A DNA stretch of 64,000 nucleotides. Origin: Phallusia mammillata. Its lineage: Eukaryota > Chordata > Ascidiacea > Phlebobranchia > Ascidiidae. Below the pieces are notes generated by a model. It had not been told where the DNA came from. It saw only the letters and a list, made by a program, of their open reading frames with translations, and did not search any database. Position 1 is the first letter of the stretch, and every line of letters begins with the position of its first letter. Shown one piece after another: positions 40,201-53,600 of the stretch. A program made the position numbers and the translations under genes. The stretch lies in NCBI GenBank assembly GCA_003260075.1, contig QLIY01000832.1:1-64000 (forward strand), in the 5' to 3' direction.

Positions 40201-40961
40201 GTTTTTCATCCAAACCTTCCCCCACCCACCCTCCAAAAAACGATTACCAACAAAACAACGCTCGTTCCGCTTCACTTACTCGGATAGAAGTTCACCGCGA
40301 TGTAGACGAGATAGGTCACGTGACACATGATCAGGGTGGTCTTGGTGCCGAAGGCCTTCAACAAAATCGGTGTGAAAATAACACCGAACACCGCTGACGT
40401 ACAGTAGATCGCAGTTGATGACGCCGCACCTACGTAACACATGGTTAAGAATACGGCTGTGACGTAATTGAGGGTATAAATACACTTTTTAAAGGGTTTT
40501 CATGGAGCTAATGATATCAGGTAAATAGCCGTAACAAGATTAAGTATTACAAAAAATGGCATTTTTATTACTATTATGCGATAAAAGAAAATTAATCAGT
40601 AAAAAACTACTTTATTTTTAAGATCACTTGCCAAATTTTTACAACGTAACTTTAACTTTAATTAAAAAATAGTTTTTAGGTGTAAGTTGTTGCAAAATAA
40701 AATAAATTAATAGCCAATCAAACCACGTCATTTATTAGTATCAGCAAATTAATTTGCTACAACAAGAACAACAATAAACATTTCTTGCGCACCAACACCA
40801 TCTTCAATGTTCACGCTTGACTGGAGATAGAGCAAAGTAGTATAGGCGCCGAAAGTGAGAAAAATGCCGGACATGAAAATGGCAAATTTTTTCACAACTG
40901 ATCTTCGAAGTGAACGGTCGCTTCTTGGCTTCTCACACGATAAACTATTTGCCACCACCAT
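34286..40961 (-). CDS. unc93: UNC-93-like multipass membrane protein
   Basis: Eight exons join in phase: 40793-40961, 40280-40429, 38912-39093, 37452-37991, 36876-37043, 36148-36376, 35275-35442 and 34286-34494 (1815 nt, 604 residues). UNC-93 family marks are seen in order: LLYLQSSVNIEDGVG in TM1 and the loop after it, TLIPGGVIVGMGEATMW, FGNLISYAILF, a CGPNDC pair, LLIIPFALYSGIY, LTRAFASCILGVDQ, GLCMAIFCSINAFVSF, GRNIPLCF, ITDGIWNPT and ETAFTVWNLF. Family members are about 450-600 residues and regulate potassium channels (worm UNC-93) or traffic receptors (UNC93B1). The role here is unknown. Exon 4 is long: it adds an N-glycosylated loop and an acidic cytoplasmic loop of about 100 residues. 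The C-terminal tail is Ser/Asp-rich. Exon 6 must use donor GTAAAT (36142-36147) instead of the stronger GTAAGT 7 nt further along, to keep frame with exon 7. Confidence 0.88.
34985..35308. repeat. duplication around C10 at the UNC-93-like exon 7
   Basis: 34985-35140 is repeated at 35151-35308, with C10 at 35141-35150. The left copy contains only the 3' part of exon 7, cut at the C run. The right copy continues into the full exon (35275-35442). The real donor is the one at 35269-35274. Confidence 0.85.
35689..36045. repeat. duplication around C10 in UNC-93-like intron 6
   Basis: 35689-35862 (from AAAACACTGTAGAATGG) is repeated at 35873-36045 with a few substitutions and a 4-nt indel. C10 lies at 35863-35872. 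Confidence 0.85.
37206..37349. mobile_element. short hAT-type MITE, 144 bp
   Basis: The left end CAGTGGTTACCAAACA and the right end CTGGGAACCACTG are inverted repeats, of the same general type as the element at 5729-6139. No clear 8-bp duplication. It lies in intron 4 of the UNC-93-like gene. Confidence 0.65.
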
Positions 40962-43644
40962 ATTGTCAATTTTAAAATTAATTTATGAAAGGGTTCTTAG
41001 AATAAACTGTCCAAGTATAACAATAAAACGTTACTGGTTAGTGGTATAAAAATGTCGACCGATGATATGAATTTAAAACCGATGATATGAATTTTGACAT
41101 CGGTTTGGAACAGTAGTACCTATTTATATTTGGTTCAAACATATGTTCAAAATCGTTAAAAGCTCACCTAGCACGTGTAACAACATGTTAACTACAAATT
41201 TCCTGGTATCAGCCCCTTCTAAATAGGCTATGTAGGTGTTTTCAATGTGCCATTTGAGTTACTGTTATATTGTAAGCAATAGTTAATAAACGACAGTTTA
41301 AATAGACCCTTTTGTCGTTTAAAAACGAACGTTTTTATCTGCAACCTAACGTCTTATCAAAAATCTTGTTGCACCATAAATTAGCACAAGTTTTAATAGT
41401 TGTATCACCTACTAAAAATATCCCCACTAACTAAAAGTAACCAAGCTTTGCTTAATAATGCTGAAAACAGTTACTACACTACGTTAGTCTATGTGGTTTC
41501 TAACAGCAAGTGCTGTTAAATCTAAATTCACAAACTGTACGCATGATCTCAAACTTAAAGCTCATTCCTAACTAAAAACAAGACGCATGACCAAGTTGGA
41601 CTCAAAACCACAACATGCTGCAAACGAACCACGGTCAGTGCTAAATCGACCGTGACCATTCAACAGGGAAATTCCCACTAGATTAAACACTTGAAAACAA
41701 TACATGTGTGATAATCAAGATCAGCCTATAGCCTGTGATGGAAGTTTAGAATAACCCTCAACGCAGATGTGACAGCCAATATATATACACAATGTGAGGT
41801 CCCTTTTTTCCTTCTGACGTATGCTTGGAAATCCCAGGTCTGTTTTTTGACCTGCCTAAGTCAACAGTCTACTGTGCCGTATCTTATGGCTTATGCTATG
41901 TGGGAAACTTCCCGTAACGGTAAGCCTTGTTAAGATACATAGAACTAAAAGTTCCGATATAGGAAAGTGTCTACATATGATAATCTTTTGTTTAGGTTTT
42001 TCATTTGAAATTCACTGCTAATAGTTTCTGGAGCAAATGCAACTAATGCAAGCATGTCCAAAGTGGGTTTCGGGTAGGCTTGAAACTGTCAATAGTGAAC
42101 GAATTTTTAACATTTTAAACAATCAGCAATATCTTGCTTTACCTATTTTGGGTTTGTGTATTTTCATATATGTAGTTAGCTTCAAAATGCTTTTTTTATC
42201 TTGTCATTAAACTCTCTGATTTACACATCCTGATTTACGCATTCCCAACCTGAGGCTCGCGGGCACAAAAGGAGTCTTTATTGTGATTAGGCGGTTTATG
42301 TATTTCGAATCAACCTATTTCGCCAAACAACAAAAAATGGGTCCACGGCAGAGTTGTAAGTCGAGATGGGTTAGGGCTTAAATTTGAATATAACGGACTT
42401 GATTCGGGCCTGACTGCTTATTCGACCACATTTGTGTTTACCCTTGATAAATATAATTGCCGTGCTGCCCGTAGACTTTACAAGTTTCAATAAAACCTTA
42501 TTTGCATCGGGCTTTGGGCCAACTTACTATCCTGGCTTGTAAATCACACGTTTTGCGGTATTTTATAAAACAATCTGTAATTTTAAAACGCTTTACCCTC
42601 TTTTAAATATAAGGCACTAAAACGTATTTAAAGTGTTGCCCTTGAATCGTATCAACGAACTTAAAGTGTGCCCAGAAGTACTTTCCTATTCATTCAACCG
42701 GAATTGAATTCAAATTACATATTTGCATCCGGGTTTCGGTTTGAATCCAGAAAACCATCGAAACTAACTCACAACATCCAGAAGTTAATACTTGTGTTGT
42801 GATAAAATGTAACCCACCAAACCTTATATGTGGGACTTATGTTGCTGGAATTAAAACTAGCTATTATGATGGGATTTGTTGGAAGATATTGTCTTTCATC
42901 ATAATGATGAATTGATATTGGTAATGAACTGAAAACCCGATTGATCTATATTTGCTCTTGTGGGGCTTTACGGAGGGTTTTACCAAAGCCGTGTTGATGG
43001 CTAAAGGGTAATTTCTCATCGCAACAACCCCTTTTAGATGTAAGTCCCCAGGCGGTCGAAAACTTTCTATTTTGGATTGAGCGCTACGAACTGATAAGCA
43101 ACACTAAAATGGCGAACAACAGGCAGGTGGAAAAATGTATAATGGGTTGAAATACCGCCTTATTGTCCGTACCTTGGCATTACTCAGAATGGCACAATGG
43201 ACATTTTATCTACATTATGTAATCTCCGAGTTATGCGTTCAACAGAGCATCGTACAGATTTATGTTAGATTGAGAAGAGCTGATTCGAGTTCAAAATACC
43301 AAGCAATAAGTTGAAATGTACGTAGGTTCTATAAAATACATATACCATGCACATAATTTCTTTTTCAAATCATCTCAAATTTGCTCAAGATAAGATATTG
43401 GTCAATTTATGCAGACGGAACTATTGTGTTACCTTACCCCCCCCCCTACATATACCATGCACATAATTTCTTTTTCAAATCATCTCAAATTTGCCCAAGA
43501 TAAGATATTGCTCAATTTATGCAGACGGAACTATTGTGTTACCTTACAAGTTATTGGCATTTCAAACATGCCAAAGTGACAAATAAGCAATTACGCAATT
43601 AGTATCGTTTCTGATGAATTCCAGAATCCATAGCTCAAAATACG
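40962..43644. other. region between UNC-93-like and CUB genes
   Basis: No exon is seen. It should contain the promoter of the UNC-93-like gene (right of 40961) and the 3' flank of the CUB gene. A one-ended CAGAG-family repeat starts at 42351. A duplication around C10 (43437-43446) joins 43338-43436 to 43447-43547. Confidence 0.5.
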
Positions 43645-46600
43645 TCATCGCCTACGTGGGTAATTGTCCTCGGATGGTGAGTCAGAAAAATAACCAGGCG
43701 AAGATGAACTGGATGGGTAACGTTCGTGGTGTCTGGCTCTCGGTGCCCTCTTTGGGTCCAAGTCATCGTACTGTGGTGGCCGCTGTCGGCGCCTTTTCGC
43801 TCGAGTATTTTCATCGGTGTATGCAATGGCAGTTCGCGTGTTACGCCGGCCTTCACTGGATGAATGTTTAACATTCGATTCTTCTCGTCGCTTTTTAGGC
43901 TTAGCAGGCACCTTAACTTCACTGTCAAGGATTTTAGGCCTGCGTTGCTTTACTTTCTGTTCCGCTTGCGATTTGTCATCAGTTTTCTTTCTTTTGCGCT
44001 TCTTAGATACCTCAGTGTTTTCTGTTTCATTCTCCACTTTTTTTCTTCGCTTTTTCTTCTTCTTGACAGCGTTAACTTCCACAGCGGAATCAGACTTTGG
44101 TCTCTTTCGCTTTTCAGGTGAGGACTTATTCTTTTTAGTCTTTGTTTTTCTGTCCTTGCCACCTAATCTCTCTTCAATGGCCATTATTCTTCCATTCGAA
44201 ACCGTGTTCACGTGTCTGTTATTTCTTGCGTTCGCCGCGGCCTCTTTCCTCCTCTGATGCATTTTTCTGATCCGATCAACTAAATTCAGTTTTCTGGCCA
44301 CTAGAAGGAGCACGAACGCCACGACAATGATGCTTATGACGATAATAACAGCTTTCATCTCATTTGATATTGTCTTGACACGTTTCGGGGGCACATAATG
44401 GGGTACGTATTGCGTCACAGCTGAAAAATTTAACAAACATCAATTTAAAGCCAATTAAATAAGTCAGGGATACATCACAATGCCCACGATTGAAAGTGAG
44501 GTTTCTAGAAAGAGGTGACAAAACGTATGTATTACGCAAAGGAAGATTATTTTAACTCTATTTTTATGATTTTAGCAGAATTATGAGTTATTTATTGTGT
44601 AAAGAAATGCAACTAAGATTTTTCTGACACAGTCATCAAAAGAGTCACATCTGGCCAAACAAGCAGGAGGTTCCTAACCCGGTGTTCTGTAGGCTTAGAA
44701 GTATGAATATTTTTGGCTGTACATCAGCTACACAACGTGGACGCTGGTAACACATTTGAAAGGATCTTAAAGGCTTACATGGACAAATTTATGACCAGCA
44801 AAAGCGCATGTCATTTGTCGAACCATTCACAAAAATCAAGGAAATCAAGAAAAACCTTACACCTTACGTTTAATAGTAGCTCTCGTTGACTTCTTTTTGT
44901 AAGAATCCACTGGATTTCCGTTTGTATCAAACACAGGGTTGTCGATGACGTCTAAACCCTGGTTTCGGCGCCTGTTCATCAACTCTATCCGTTCGTTTTG
45001 CGTCAAAGGTTTTCGTCTTTGAGTCGGTTGGACAGGTTTTTTGGTTTGCTGAGGAGCTGCAGCTTCTCCTGTGGATAACGTCACGGATACGTATTTAGAA
45101 TATACACACTGTCACAGTTTTATTCATGTTGTCCTAAAGTAGTGGTATTTGTGGCCCATAATGGCTTTTTGGGTGGTCCGCAGGACGTTGAATATATTTG
45201 CTATTAAACTGCGAATAGTTGCATGTATTTGATGGGATATTCAGTACGTAAACAACTTATCCAAGCTATTCGCCATTTCTTGTTAGCTGTTGTGTGATAT
45301 TACTCTCAGAAATTCTGTATTAAAGAAACAATTTTACCAATATGCTTGTTGTGGATGTTTTTTTATCCTTACTTTACAATGAACTGCTCCAGAATGTCAT
45401 TTAACTGAACTGGTGGTCCATTACCTGAAGCGAGTTAAGAAGCATTGTCCTAATGCAAAAAAACTATTTTTTTGTTTGCGGTCTACAAGCCTCCAGCGTA
45501 TAATAAAAACTAGCATATAGGCTATAAAAAACTTGTGAGTTGGTCGGGCTTTCCGGTTATTGACCGTAAATATATAAATATATGGGTCGCCTACAATTCT
45601 ATTTAAATTCTATAAAGAAACATGTCCAAGCAGTTAGGTACTGCAGAGCAATGCGCAGGTATCGACAAGTAGACGCACTGCAATACGTATTTGCAGATGC
45701 AGTTCGATCTGTTGAGTAGCCTTACCTGGGAGAACAGCAGACTCAGTGGTAATAGAGTAACTCGCCTGGAAGCCCAAATACTTGGAACCTATGGAATCCG
45801 ATCCCGAATGGAGATTCAACATTAGAATACTTCCTATAAACGAGAAGTCTCCATTTAAAAGCTTATTAGTTTCCACTTTTTAAAGGATAAAACAAATTAT
45901 TGCATTGCTGTCTATAAACTCTATAGTCTATAGTTCTATGCGGTTATTACCTGGCTACCAGCTGCACTATTGAAAATTTACAAATAGTGTGCATTGTCTG
46001 CAGCTTACTTATTATGTAATGACTTTATGCTTTTATAATGATACAGTTGAAACTGATCGTTAAAAAATACATTATTCACTCCAGGACAATATTTTAAAAT
46101 TTGAAGAACGCGCCCAGCGAGACGCAGCAAAGTAAATTTAAACAAGGTGGACATACGAAAAACTACATACACTATAACCATCAAGCCAATAAATGATAAG
46201 CTGCATACAGGCCACACTGTTTCGACCTATAATGTCTCATCAGTGCAGTTGGTGACTGTCTGCAGCTTACATGCATTATCTCGTTAATACACTAAACAAG
46301 AGGTAATAAAATCCAATGCATGCTTAATTACAACACAACTTATGTACCTGGAGACACAATGGTTCCAGGGCTGTCTCTGCCACAAAGCGTAAAAAATTTG
46401 GGAGGAGCGTCGGCCACTTTTTCTCTGAACTGTATGTTGAGCCACTGACGGGTGCAACGGCCCTTGTTGTCTGGAAACGCAAGGTTAAAACCGGAAAACT
46501 GAAGTTTTATCCGAGAACCAGCCGTGGTAGTAATCCTAAATAAAAAAGTGTCACTAACAAAGAGTCTACTGTAAATACACAATCTAAGCAATCCATAACT

Positions 46601-47225
46601 TGAATGTATTATTAAAACCATTTTATTTACGAAACCTATTCGAATAAAATTCCCAATCAACGGAATGATCAAACGTCATGCCAACGCAATCTGTTCTAGT
46701 CACTATAAATCCGTTATCATCCAGACTTCTTGCAATCTTCTCAAAAAAAGCAAAATACTCATAGTAAGGTAAATTGAAATAATAGAGAAGGTTGCATTTT
46801 CTAAAGTAGATCGTTGGTATAGTTTGCGTGCCTGGCATTTGCATATACAACTTGCTAGTTGTAGTTTACGTGGATTGTGTATTTTAGAGTATAGCCCTTA
46901 ACCTAACATAGGTAATACTTGACTACATTTCTAATCCTTCGTGATATATGTCTTTATTGCAGGGTGTCATTATTGTGTTTTATAACCTCCTTTGCACATA
47001 ACCTCAAGACGCATATGTGTGCATTGATTTACGCCCCAGCAAACCGAAGAATTAGAGAATCTAATAACTTTGCTGTGATTACCTCCAAGAACATTGTGTC
47101 TGAGCTGGAAACGGTTTGGGAAAATCCGGACTCTTTATAATTTGCCAACGATCTGTTGCTTTCAGATTGTCATGCGTACAAGCTGCAACAAGAACGAACA
47201 ATAACCGTGCCAGTGGGAGAACCAT
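43645..47225 (-). CDS. single-CUB type I membrane protein with Lys-rich tail
   Basis: Five exons join in phase: 47083-47225, 46348-46535, 45726-45833, 44868-45068 and 43645-44420 (1416 nt, 471 residues). The start is ATGGTTCTCCCA at 47223-47225, giving a signal peptide (LARLLFVLVAA) that ends before the first Cys. One CUB domain spans exons 1-3: CTHDN, IIKSPDFPKPFP, CSWRITTTAGSRIKLQF, GRCTRQWLNIQF, FTLCGRDS, and LGFQASYSI at the end, with the usual four Cys. A Gln/Arg-rich linker (exon 4) precedes one membrane helix (VIIVISIIVVAFVLLLVA). The cytoplasmic part is about 215 residues and extremely basic, with clusters such as KKKKKRRKK and KKRKRKK that look like nuclear-localisation signals, and a Ser/Pro-rich end. 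CUB domains bind proteins outside the cell. The partner is unknown, and no named orthologue is claimed. A truncated second copy of exon 1 lies at 47429-47539. Confidence 0.85.
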
Positions 47226-47751
47226 CAGTACCAAAATAATTTGACATATTTGAAAAAACAACAAGTGTACATTCTTTTCTACTTGATAAATCTGTCAAAT
47301 TCGTTTAGCATGTACCCGACCTTTGAAGACAACACGTATAAAAACATAGGGAGATTTAAAACACTAATAGGTCGTGTCAACCCCTTAGCAGACTGCAAAA
47401 AAGTACAAAGGATGTTTACCCCCCCCCCTTTGGGAAAATCCGGACTCTTTATAATTTGCCAACGATCTGTTGCTTTTAGATTGTCATGCGTACAAGCTGC
47501 AACAAGAACGAACATTAACCGTGCCGATGGGAGAACCATCAGTACCAAAATAATTTGACACATTTGAAAAAACAACAAGTGTACATTTTTTTCTACTTGA
47601 TAAATCTGTCAAATTCGTTTGGCATGCACCCGACCTTTGAAGATAAAACGTATAAAAACATAGGGAGATTTAAAACAATAATAGGTCGTGTCAATCCCTT
47701 GGCAGACTGCAAAAAAGGACAAAGGATGTTTAAAACTCTTTCCCCCCCCCC
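47117..47751. repeat. C10 duplication carrying CUB exon 1 twice
   Basis: 47117-47418 is repeated at 47429-47731, with C10 at 47419-47428 and again at 47742-47751. The right copy has the same start codon (47537-47539) and signal peptide with two amino-acid changes, but its CUB start is cut after SPDFPK at the C run. The left copy is complete. Confidence 0.85.
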
Positions 47752-49571
47752 TTTTAATTACTTTTTGCGGGTTTTGGTTGGGTTGTGGCTTGAATCCAAA
47801 GGTTTAAAGTACTAGGCCTAAATACTTGCTATGTTGGGTTTTAATTTTCTTATAAACAACTAGCGGCATTACTTAAAACCCTGGCATTAACATAACAAGC
47901 TTACGACTGTGTAACATTATCACCCGTCTCACCACTTTATACGATACTGTGGCTGTGGTGAACACTTACTTCTTGATGTCGTCACAATTTGTAACACAGT
48001 CAAAGAAAGAAGAAGTTTCATAAAATCCTTTGTTTGATGCATTTTGATGTCAGGTTTGGTACGTAGTTTAGGATTACATAATCTTAATAGGCAAGTAAAG
48101 TCTAATACATTTTCTACTTTTCGACAAGCGATGTTACCCCCCCCCCGAAGAAGTTTCATAAAATCCTTTGTTTGATGCATTTTGATGTCAGGTTCGGTAC
48201 GTAGTTTAGGATTACATAATCTTTAATAGGCAAGTAAAGTCCATTACATTTTCTACTTTTCGACATGCGATGTTATCATTTCGGTGAATTCCTGTATGTT
48301 TTAAATATGTTAAATCCTCTTTTTATATCGTACAATATATTGCTGAAAAAACATTGTCTTTCGGCATACAAATATGATAACCTATTAAATATTAATATTA
48401 GTTAATTGTATATTTCACGTGGTGTTAGATTTATAAACAATAAATCAATCAAAATTATCAGTTATAATAATAAATCCATATGTTTTCATAAGAATTTTTT
48501 TTCGAATAACCTAATGAAACTGCCTTTTTACACAAATCAAAAGAAAGTAAATCACAAATCTGAACTTAATGGATGGTTAAAACTTATTTTCAAAACTGTC
48601 AACAAAATCTTAGGGATGTGTCTACACAATTACAAAAGCTTGAATATCCAGTTTTAAATCCATCAAAACTGAGTAATCTTACTGTCTGTCTGTGCCCAGA
48701 ACAAATTCTTTCTTCCATCGAAAAAGAACAACTCATTTGTTCAGAGCCTGAGGCAGTGTGACGTCACAAACTGGTATAATCACTGGTCCATCGACCTTTC
48801 GATTGAATTAGGCGACAAATTGCTCCTTTTCAAATGGAAATTGATAATTTCGTATGTAAATATAGTTGACTAACGTTCGCTGGATTGATACAGTAAAATT
48901 TAATAGGATAAAATACTTTGTTTATGACACAAACATTTTATTTTCTGTGGCAAAACAGATGCTTTACCGATAAAACAGTTGTCAAGGGCATAAAAATAAA
49001 TTTCGGTTCGGTCTTCAGTTTCAGACCTTTTTACAACTCTTGTTCGTTTAGCACTTAAAAATACCGCTAGACGATGCTGTTGATCTGTGTAAAATGTACG
49101 AATTATACGACAGTTAAGCCATGAACATTTGTTAAAAATCCGTAATTTTCAGCTTGTTTTATGGTTGCTCAGTTCAACACATTCTGTTTTTGTTTGGAAA
49201 TTTGTAAAAGTCACGTTAGACCAAATTTGCTTTTACCCCCCCCCCCCTCAGAGCCTGAGGCAGTGTGACGTCACAAACTGGTATAATCACTGGTCTATCG
49301 ACCTTTCGATTGAATTAGGCAAATCGCTTCTTTTCCAATGGAAATTGATTATTTCGTATGTAAATAGTTGACTAACGTTCGCTGGATTGATACAACAAAA
49401 TTTAATAGGATAAAATACTTTGTTAATCACACAAACATTTTATTATCTGTGGCAAAACAGATACTTTACCAACATAACAGCTAACAAAGGCCTAACAATT
49501 AATTTCGAATTAAGTCAGTACACAACACTAGACTGCCAAAAAAGACCATAGACAAACGTGACAGTTCGTTG

Positions 49572-49959
49572 CAGAGTTGTAAGTCGGGTCGAGCTTTTCG
49601 GACCGGCTTCGGTTCGGCCTGTGTTCGGGATTAGGTTTCTCCCAAAAAAGGGCTTGATTCGGGCCTTATACTTTGTGTTAGTATTTTTTGAATCAATTTA
49701 ACCAGTTAAGTAGCTAGTTGCTGGGTCTGACCTAATGTCAAACAATCCTAAAACGCCTTGTTCAAGATCAATTGTCTATTGTCTTAAAGCAGTAGTTGTC
49801 TTGGTCCTTCCTGGGGCTTTAATGTATAGGCCTGTCAACCAAACTTTTGGGCCCGAACTCGCTTCTAAAAAACGATTCGGGTTTAGGTCGGGTTTCGGGC
49901 TTGTACTTTCGAGTTCGGGTCGGGTTCGATCTCCAGTTTCAGGCACCTATACAACGCTG
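49572..49959. mobile_element. CAGAG-family TIR element, 388 bp, near-perfect TSD
   Basis: The left end CAGAGTTGTAAGTCGGG and the right end (minus strand) CAGCGTTGTATAGG are inverted repeats. The flanks GTTCGTTG and TTTCGTTG match at 7 of 8. The inside is full of GGGTCGGG/GGCCCGA repeats. The paired duplicate (48737-49235) keeps only the right end near 49003-49037. An 8-bp duplication suggests hAT. Confidence 0.75.
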
Positions 49960-50359
49960 TTTCGTTGAGCACTTAAATGTACCGCTAGACGATGCTGTTG
50001 ACCAAATATTGTCACACCTTTCTGCTAGCCATAAAACCTGTGTAACATGTACGAATTACACGACAGCCAAGCCACGATTTTTTGCTAGTGATTTTCAGCT
50101 TGTTTTATGTTTGCTCAGTTTAACATGTTCTGTTTTTGTTTGGAAATTTGCGAAAGGCACGTTAACCCCCCCCCCACTGCACGACAGAATTGCCTAGTCA
50201 TACCAGATCGTTAGAATGCTGTAAAGCAGTGGTTTTGAAACTGAGGTATGCGAAGGCCTATTAGGTCGTGCGCAAGTGTACTTCAGCTAACATGAGTGAA
50301 GTCAAAATAATACCCCCCCCCCCCGCCAAGTCATACCAGTCGGTTGGAATGCTGTAAAG

Positions 50360-50649
50360 CAGAGGTTTTAAAACTGAGGTATGCGAAGGCCTTTTAGGTT
50401 GTGGGCAAGTTTACTTTAGCTAACATGAGTCAAAATAATAGAATTAACAATAGATTATGCATTATATATCCCTGCGTGACATACTTACTTTTATTTACTT
50501 TTATAGGTTTTATGACACAACAAATAAGACGTAGCTTTTTAGTGTTGCATATCTTCTAAAATAAGCGGTAAAGGAACATATTCTCTGGACTTAGATGCAA
50601 CGCGAACAATACAGTCAACTCGTGTAAAAAAGACATTTTGAAATTACTG
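50360..50649. mobile_element. hAT-like MITE, 290 bp
   Basis: The left end CAGAGGTTTTAAAACTGAGG and the right end CATTTTGAAATTACTG are loosely inverted. The flanks CTGTAAAG and CTTTAAAG match at 7 of 8. An allele-like copy of the left part starts at 50227 and is cut by C12 (50313-50324). Confidence 0.55.
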
Positions 50650-53600
50650 CTTTAAAGACGTCCATTTAGTGCTAGATGGATGAAACGTTAAGGGTGCTTA
50701 AAATAGCCTGCCTGTCCATATTTGTACTATTAACATAACACCAACAAAATTAATGGATTGGATTTACAGTTACACAATACAACGTAACAAACACAGCGCC
50801 ATTATGTGCTAACAATGGTGATTGTTTTTTCCCGAACGTTTGCTATTGTGAACTTTCAGTTTTGAACATACACCGCCGCTTTAAAAGGTCCCCCCCCCCG
50901 TCCATATTTGTACTATTAACATAACACCAACAAAATTAATGGATTGGCTTTACAGTTACACAATACAACGAAACAAACACAGCACCATTGTGTGCTAACA
51001 ATGGTGATTGTTTTTTCCCGAACGTCTGCTATTGTGAACTTTCAGTTTTGAACATACACCGTCGCTTTAAAAGGCGATTGAATGTTGAAAAAAGCCATCA
51101 GTCCTAGGTCAGAGCTTTGTCACCGCATTGAATGCAATCTTCCTGTTTCATGTGTGTGTATTATGTACGGTCCCCGTTGTAAAGGCACAGAATAGCAAGA
51201 AGGCTACGGTGTGTGTGACGTAACAACCCGCTTTATATACAGCGGAATACTGCAATTGTCTCATTTTAGTATGATACAGTGACAATGTTATGCACAGGTT
51301 GTAATAAAGCAGAAATACTTATTCACCTACTGCGCTAAAGGATTTCGTTTTTATCTTTCAGTTAATCTTTGTGGTAACGAAGTTTTTCTAAAAAGGGAAA
51401 TAGGGTTAACACTGTTTTTACAACTGTAAGATTAAAATATTTTCTATTCTTTGTATTAATGTAAATACAATTTGTAATGCTATATAATTGCGAGCTAGTA
51501 AGTTCCCACGAATGGTTTATTGCAGGTACTATGTTCCATCATGCATTGCATTTATGTGATAAAATAGATTAAAAGATTTAAGAAGGGCTTAGATACATTT
51601 TTTCCATGCTTTACAAGGCCATGAGCTATGTTCAAGAAAAGGGTCTACTAAATTAGGCATTGTGTTGTGACATGGTCTTTTGAAATATGTTGCATTATTT
51701 ATCAGTTTACATTCGCAGGTTGCTGGTCGTTTCGCAACAAAATTTGTCGAATTGCAATTTTTTTCAATATAGTTTACTGGTGCAGATTTAGTAACTCTAT
51801 TGGCAGCAGAGGTCATAGCAGATGGATGTGTTAAACGCAGCAACGTAAATGCTCAATAGTCTATTCACAGCGGGGTTACTTTAGGTCGCATTGCCCCGGC
51901 TAACAATCAAGCCAATCACGTCTCGCCGTAAGATCACGCCCCGTTTAAGGTACAGTGCACAATAAATGTAAGAACAAAATTATTGGTGTTTAGTCAATAG
52001 TTTTGTCATTTAAAAGAAACATTAGCTAGCCCGAAAAAGTTCGTATAACAGTGTGTAAAGTTTCGAACTTTTTTAACGCACATTGTGTCTTGTTTAACGA
52101 ATTTATTTAAAACGGAAATTTATTGTTAATTGTACCTTGTTACCGGCATTGTTTCGTCAAGCGTGCTTTTGTGACGCGACAACCCATCACATTTAAAACT
52201 GGCACACGCGTGGCAGAGCCTGTTAGTTGTGGGAAATGACTGGCAGAAATTAAGTGGATGTACTGCAATTAGTTAAGCCCAGACAGATTAAACCTTGTAG
52301 GATGTTTTTGTACGCCAGGTGCTGTATTAAGTACATCCACTAATCTAATGCGTGTTAAGCCAGGCTAGATATTGAGATGTTTGAAAATGGCCTTGTTATG
52401 TTTTTTTATTTGTACAGTGAATGTGTTTTGATGAATCAGTTGTTAAATGCTCCCCCCCCCCGGCAGAGCCTGTTAGTTGTGGGAAATGACTGGCAGAAAT
52501 TAAGTGGATTTTCTACTGCAATTAGTTCTACTGCAATTAGTTAAGCTCAGACAGATTAAAACTTGAGGATGTTTTTGTACGCCAGGAGTTGTATTAAGTA
52601 CATCCACTAATCTAATGCGTGTTAAGCTAGCCTAGATATTCAGATGTTGAAAATTAGGCTTGTTATGTTTTTTATTTGTACAGTGAATGTGTTTTGATGA
52701 ATCAGTTGTTAAATACGACGTGGACAAACGTCAAATAGTCTTACGCTGTGAGTAATTCTAGGAAATTAATCAGCAAACAAAACGAATGCTTAGATTTGTC
52801 ATTTATACGATTCACTGGTATAGATTGATCAACATACATCACGATCACGATTTGTACAATAACGTGTATTTATTTCGCTGTTCACCAGAAAGCACCTATT
52901 AGCCTGGATAGATGCCTATTTATTACTGCGGCAGCGCCGGTGTGTTATTACGAAGAGAGGGCACGAGGCGAGTTGCAACGCTTTGGTGATTTCGGCGGGC
53001 CGAACGAAATGACGCAATATTAAATGAGGGAATTCGTGGTGTTGTTTTGTAGGTTAAAATGACGTAACAGCATGTGACATTCATACAGTAGCGCGATTAC
53101 CATGACTATGTAGTTAGTGCACAACAGGAACAGGAAACAGCTATGTGGGTACATTGGACTTTTTTGAAATGTCTTTACAAAATGCCGCTACAATAGCCTA
53201 CATACTATTTAGTCATACTTATTTCCTTTGCAGATTTAAACCGTAACATAAAAGGATTAACGGTAATGACCCGTTTTCCATTTTGTCCATTCGGCTTATG
53301 AGAAGCATATCGATTTTTGCCAATGCTTTTTCCCTTAAGGTTTCAACTGGAATGTAGTGCAAATTGGTTTGCACGAAAAAGGACGGCTGTTTTGTATGCA
53401 TTGGTGTAGACAGCTGGTCAGATCAGAAGTGCGATGTAGATTCCAATTAAGGCCGATCCCTGAGGCGTTTGCCGCAATGCCACATTGTTTTGCCAACCAT
53501 CGCTTCAATGAGGTTCTTTAAACTCGCGCAGAAAACCGCATTGCATGATTATGTGCGCTCGCTTTAAGTTTTCCTGTTGGGAAGTAATACAGTTTTAGCT

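Noticed and set aside
43817..44257. 146-codon frame on the plus strand
   Set aside because: It is the antisense of the Lys-rich CUB tail. AAG/AAA codons read as CTT/TTT on the other strand, giving a Phe/Leu-rich shadow.
46623..46850. Open frame on the minus strand inside the CUB gene, as a possible exon
   Set aside because: The flanking exons join directly in phase as CSW-R-ITTTAGS, the canonical CUB order. Inserting this frame would split the domain.
51589..51843. 84-codon Cys-containing frame, minus strand
   Set aside because: No signal peptide, no recognised domain and no splice-linked neighbours. Length is compatible with chance.
53219..53401. 60-codon frame upstream of BCAT
   Set aside because: Too short and without any recognisable feature.
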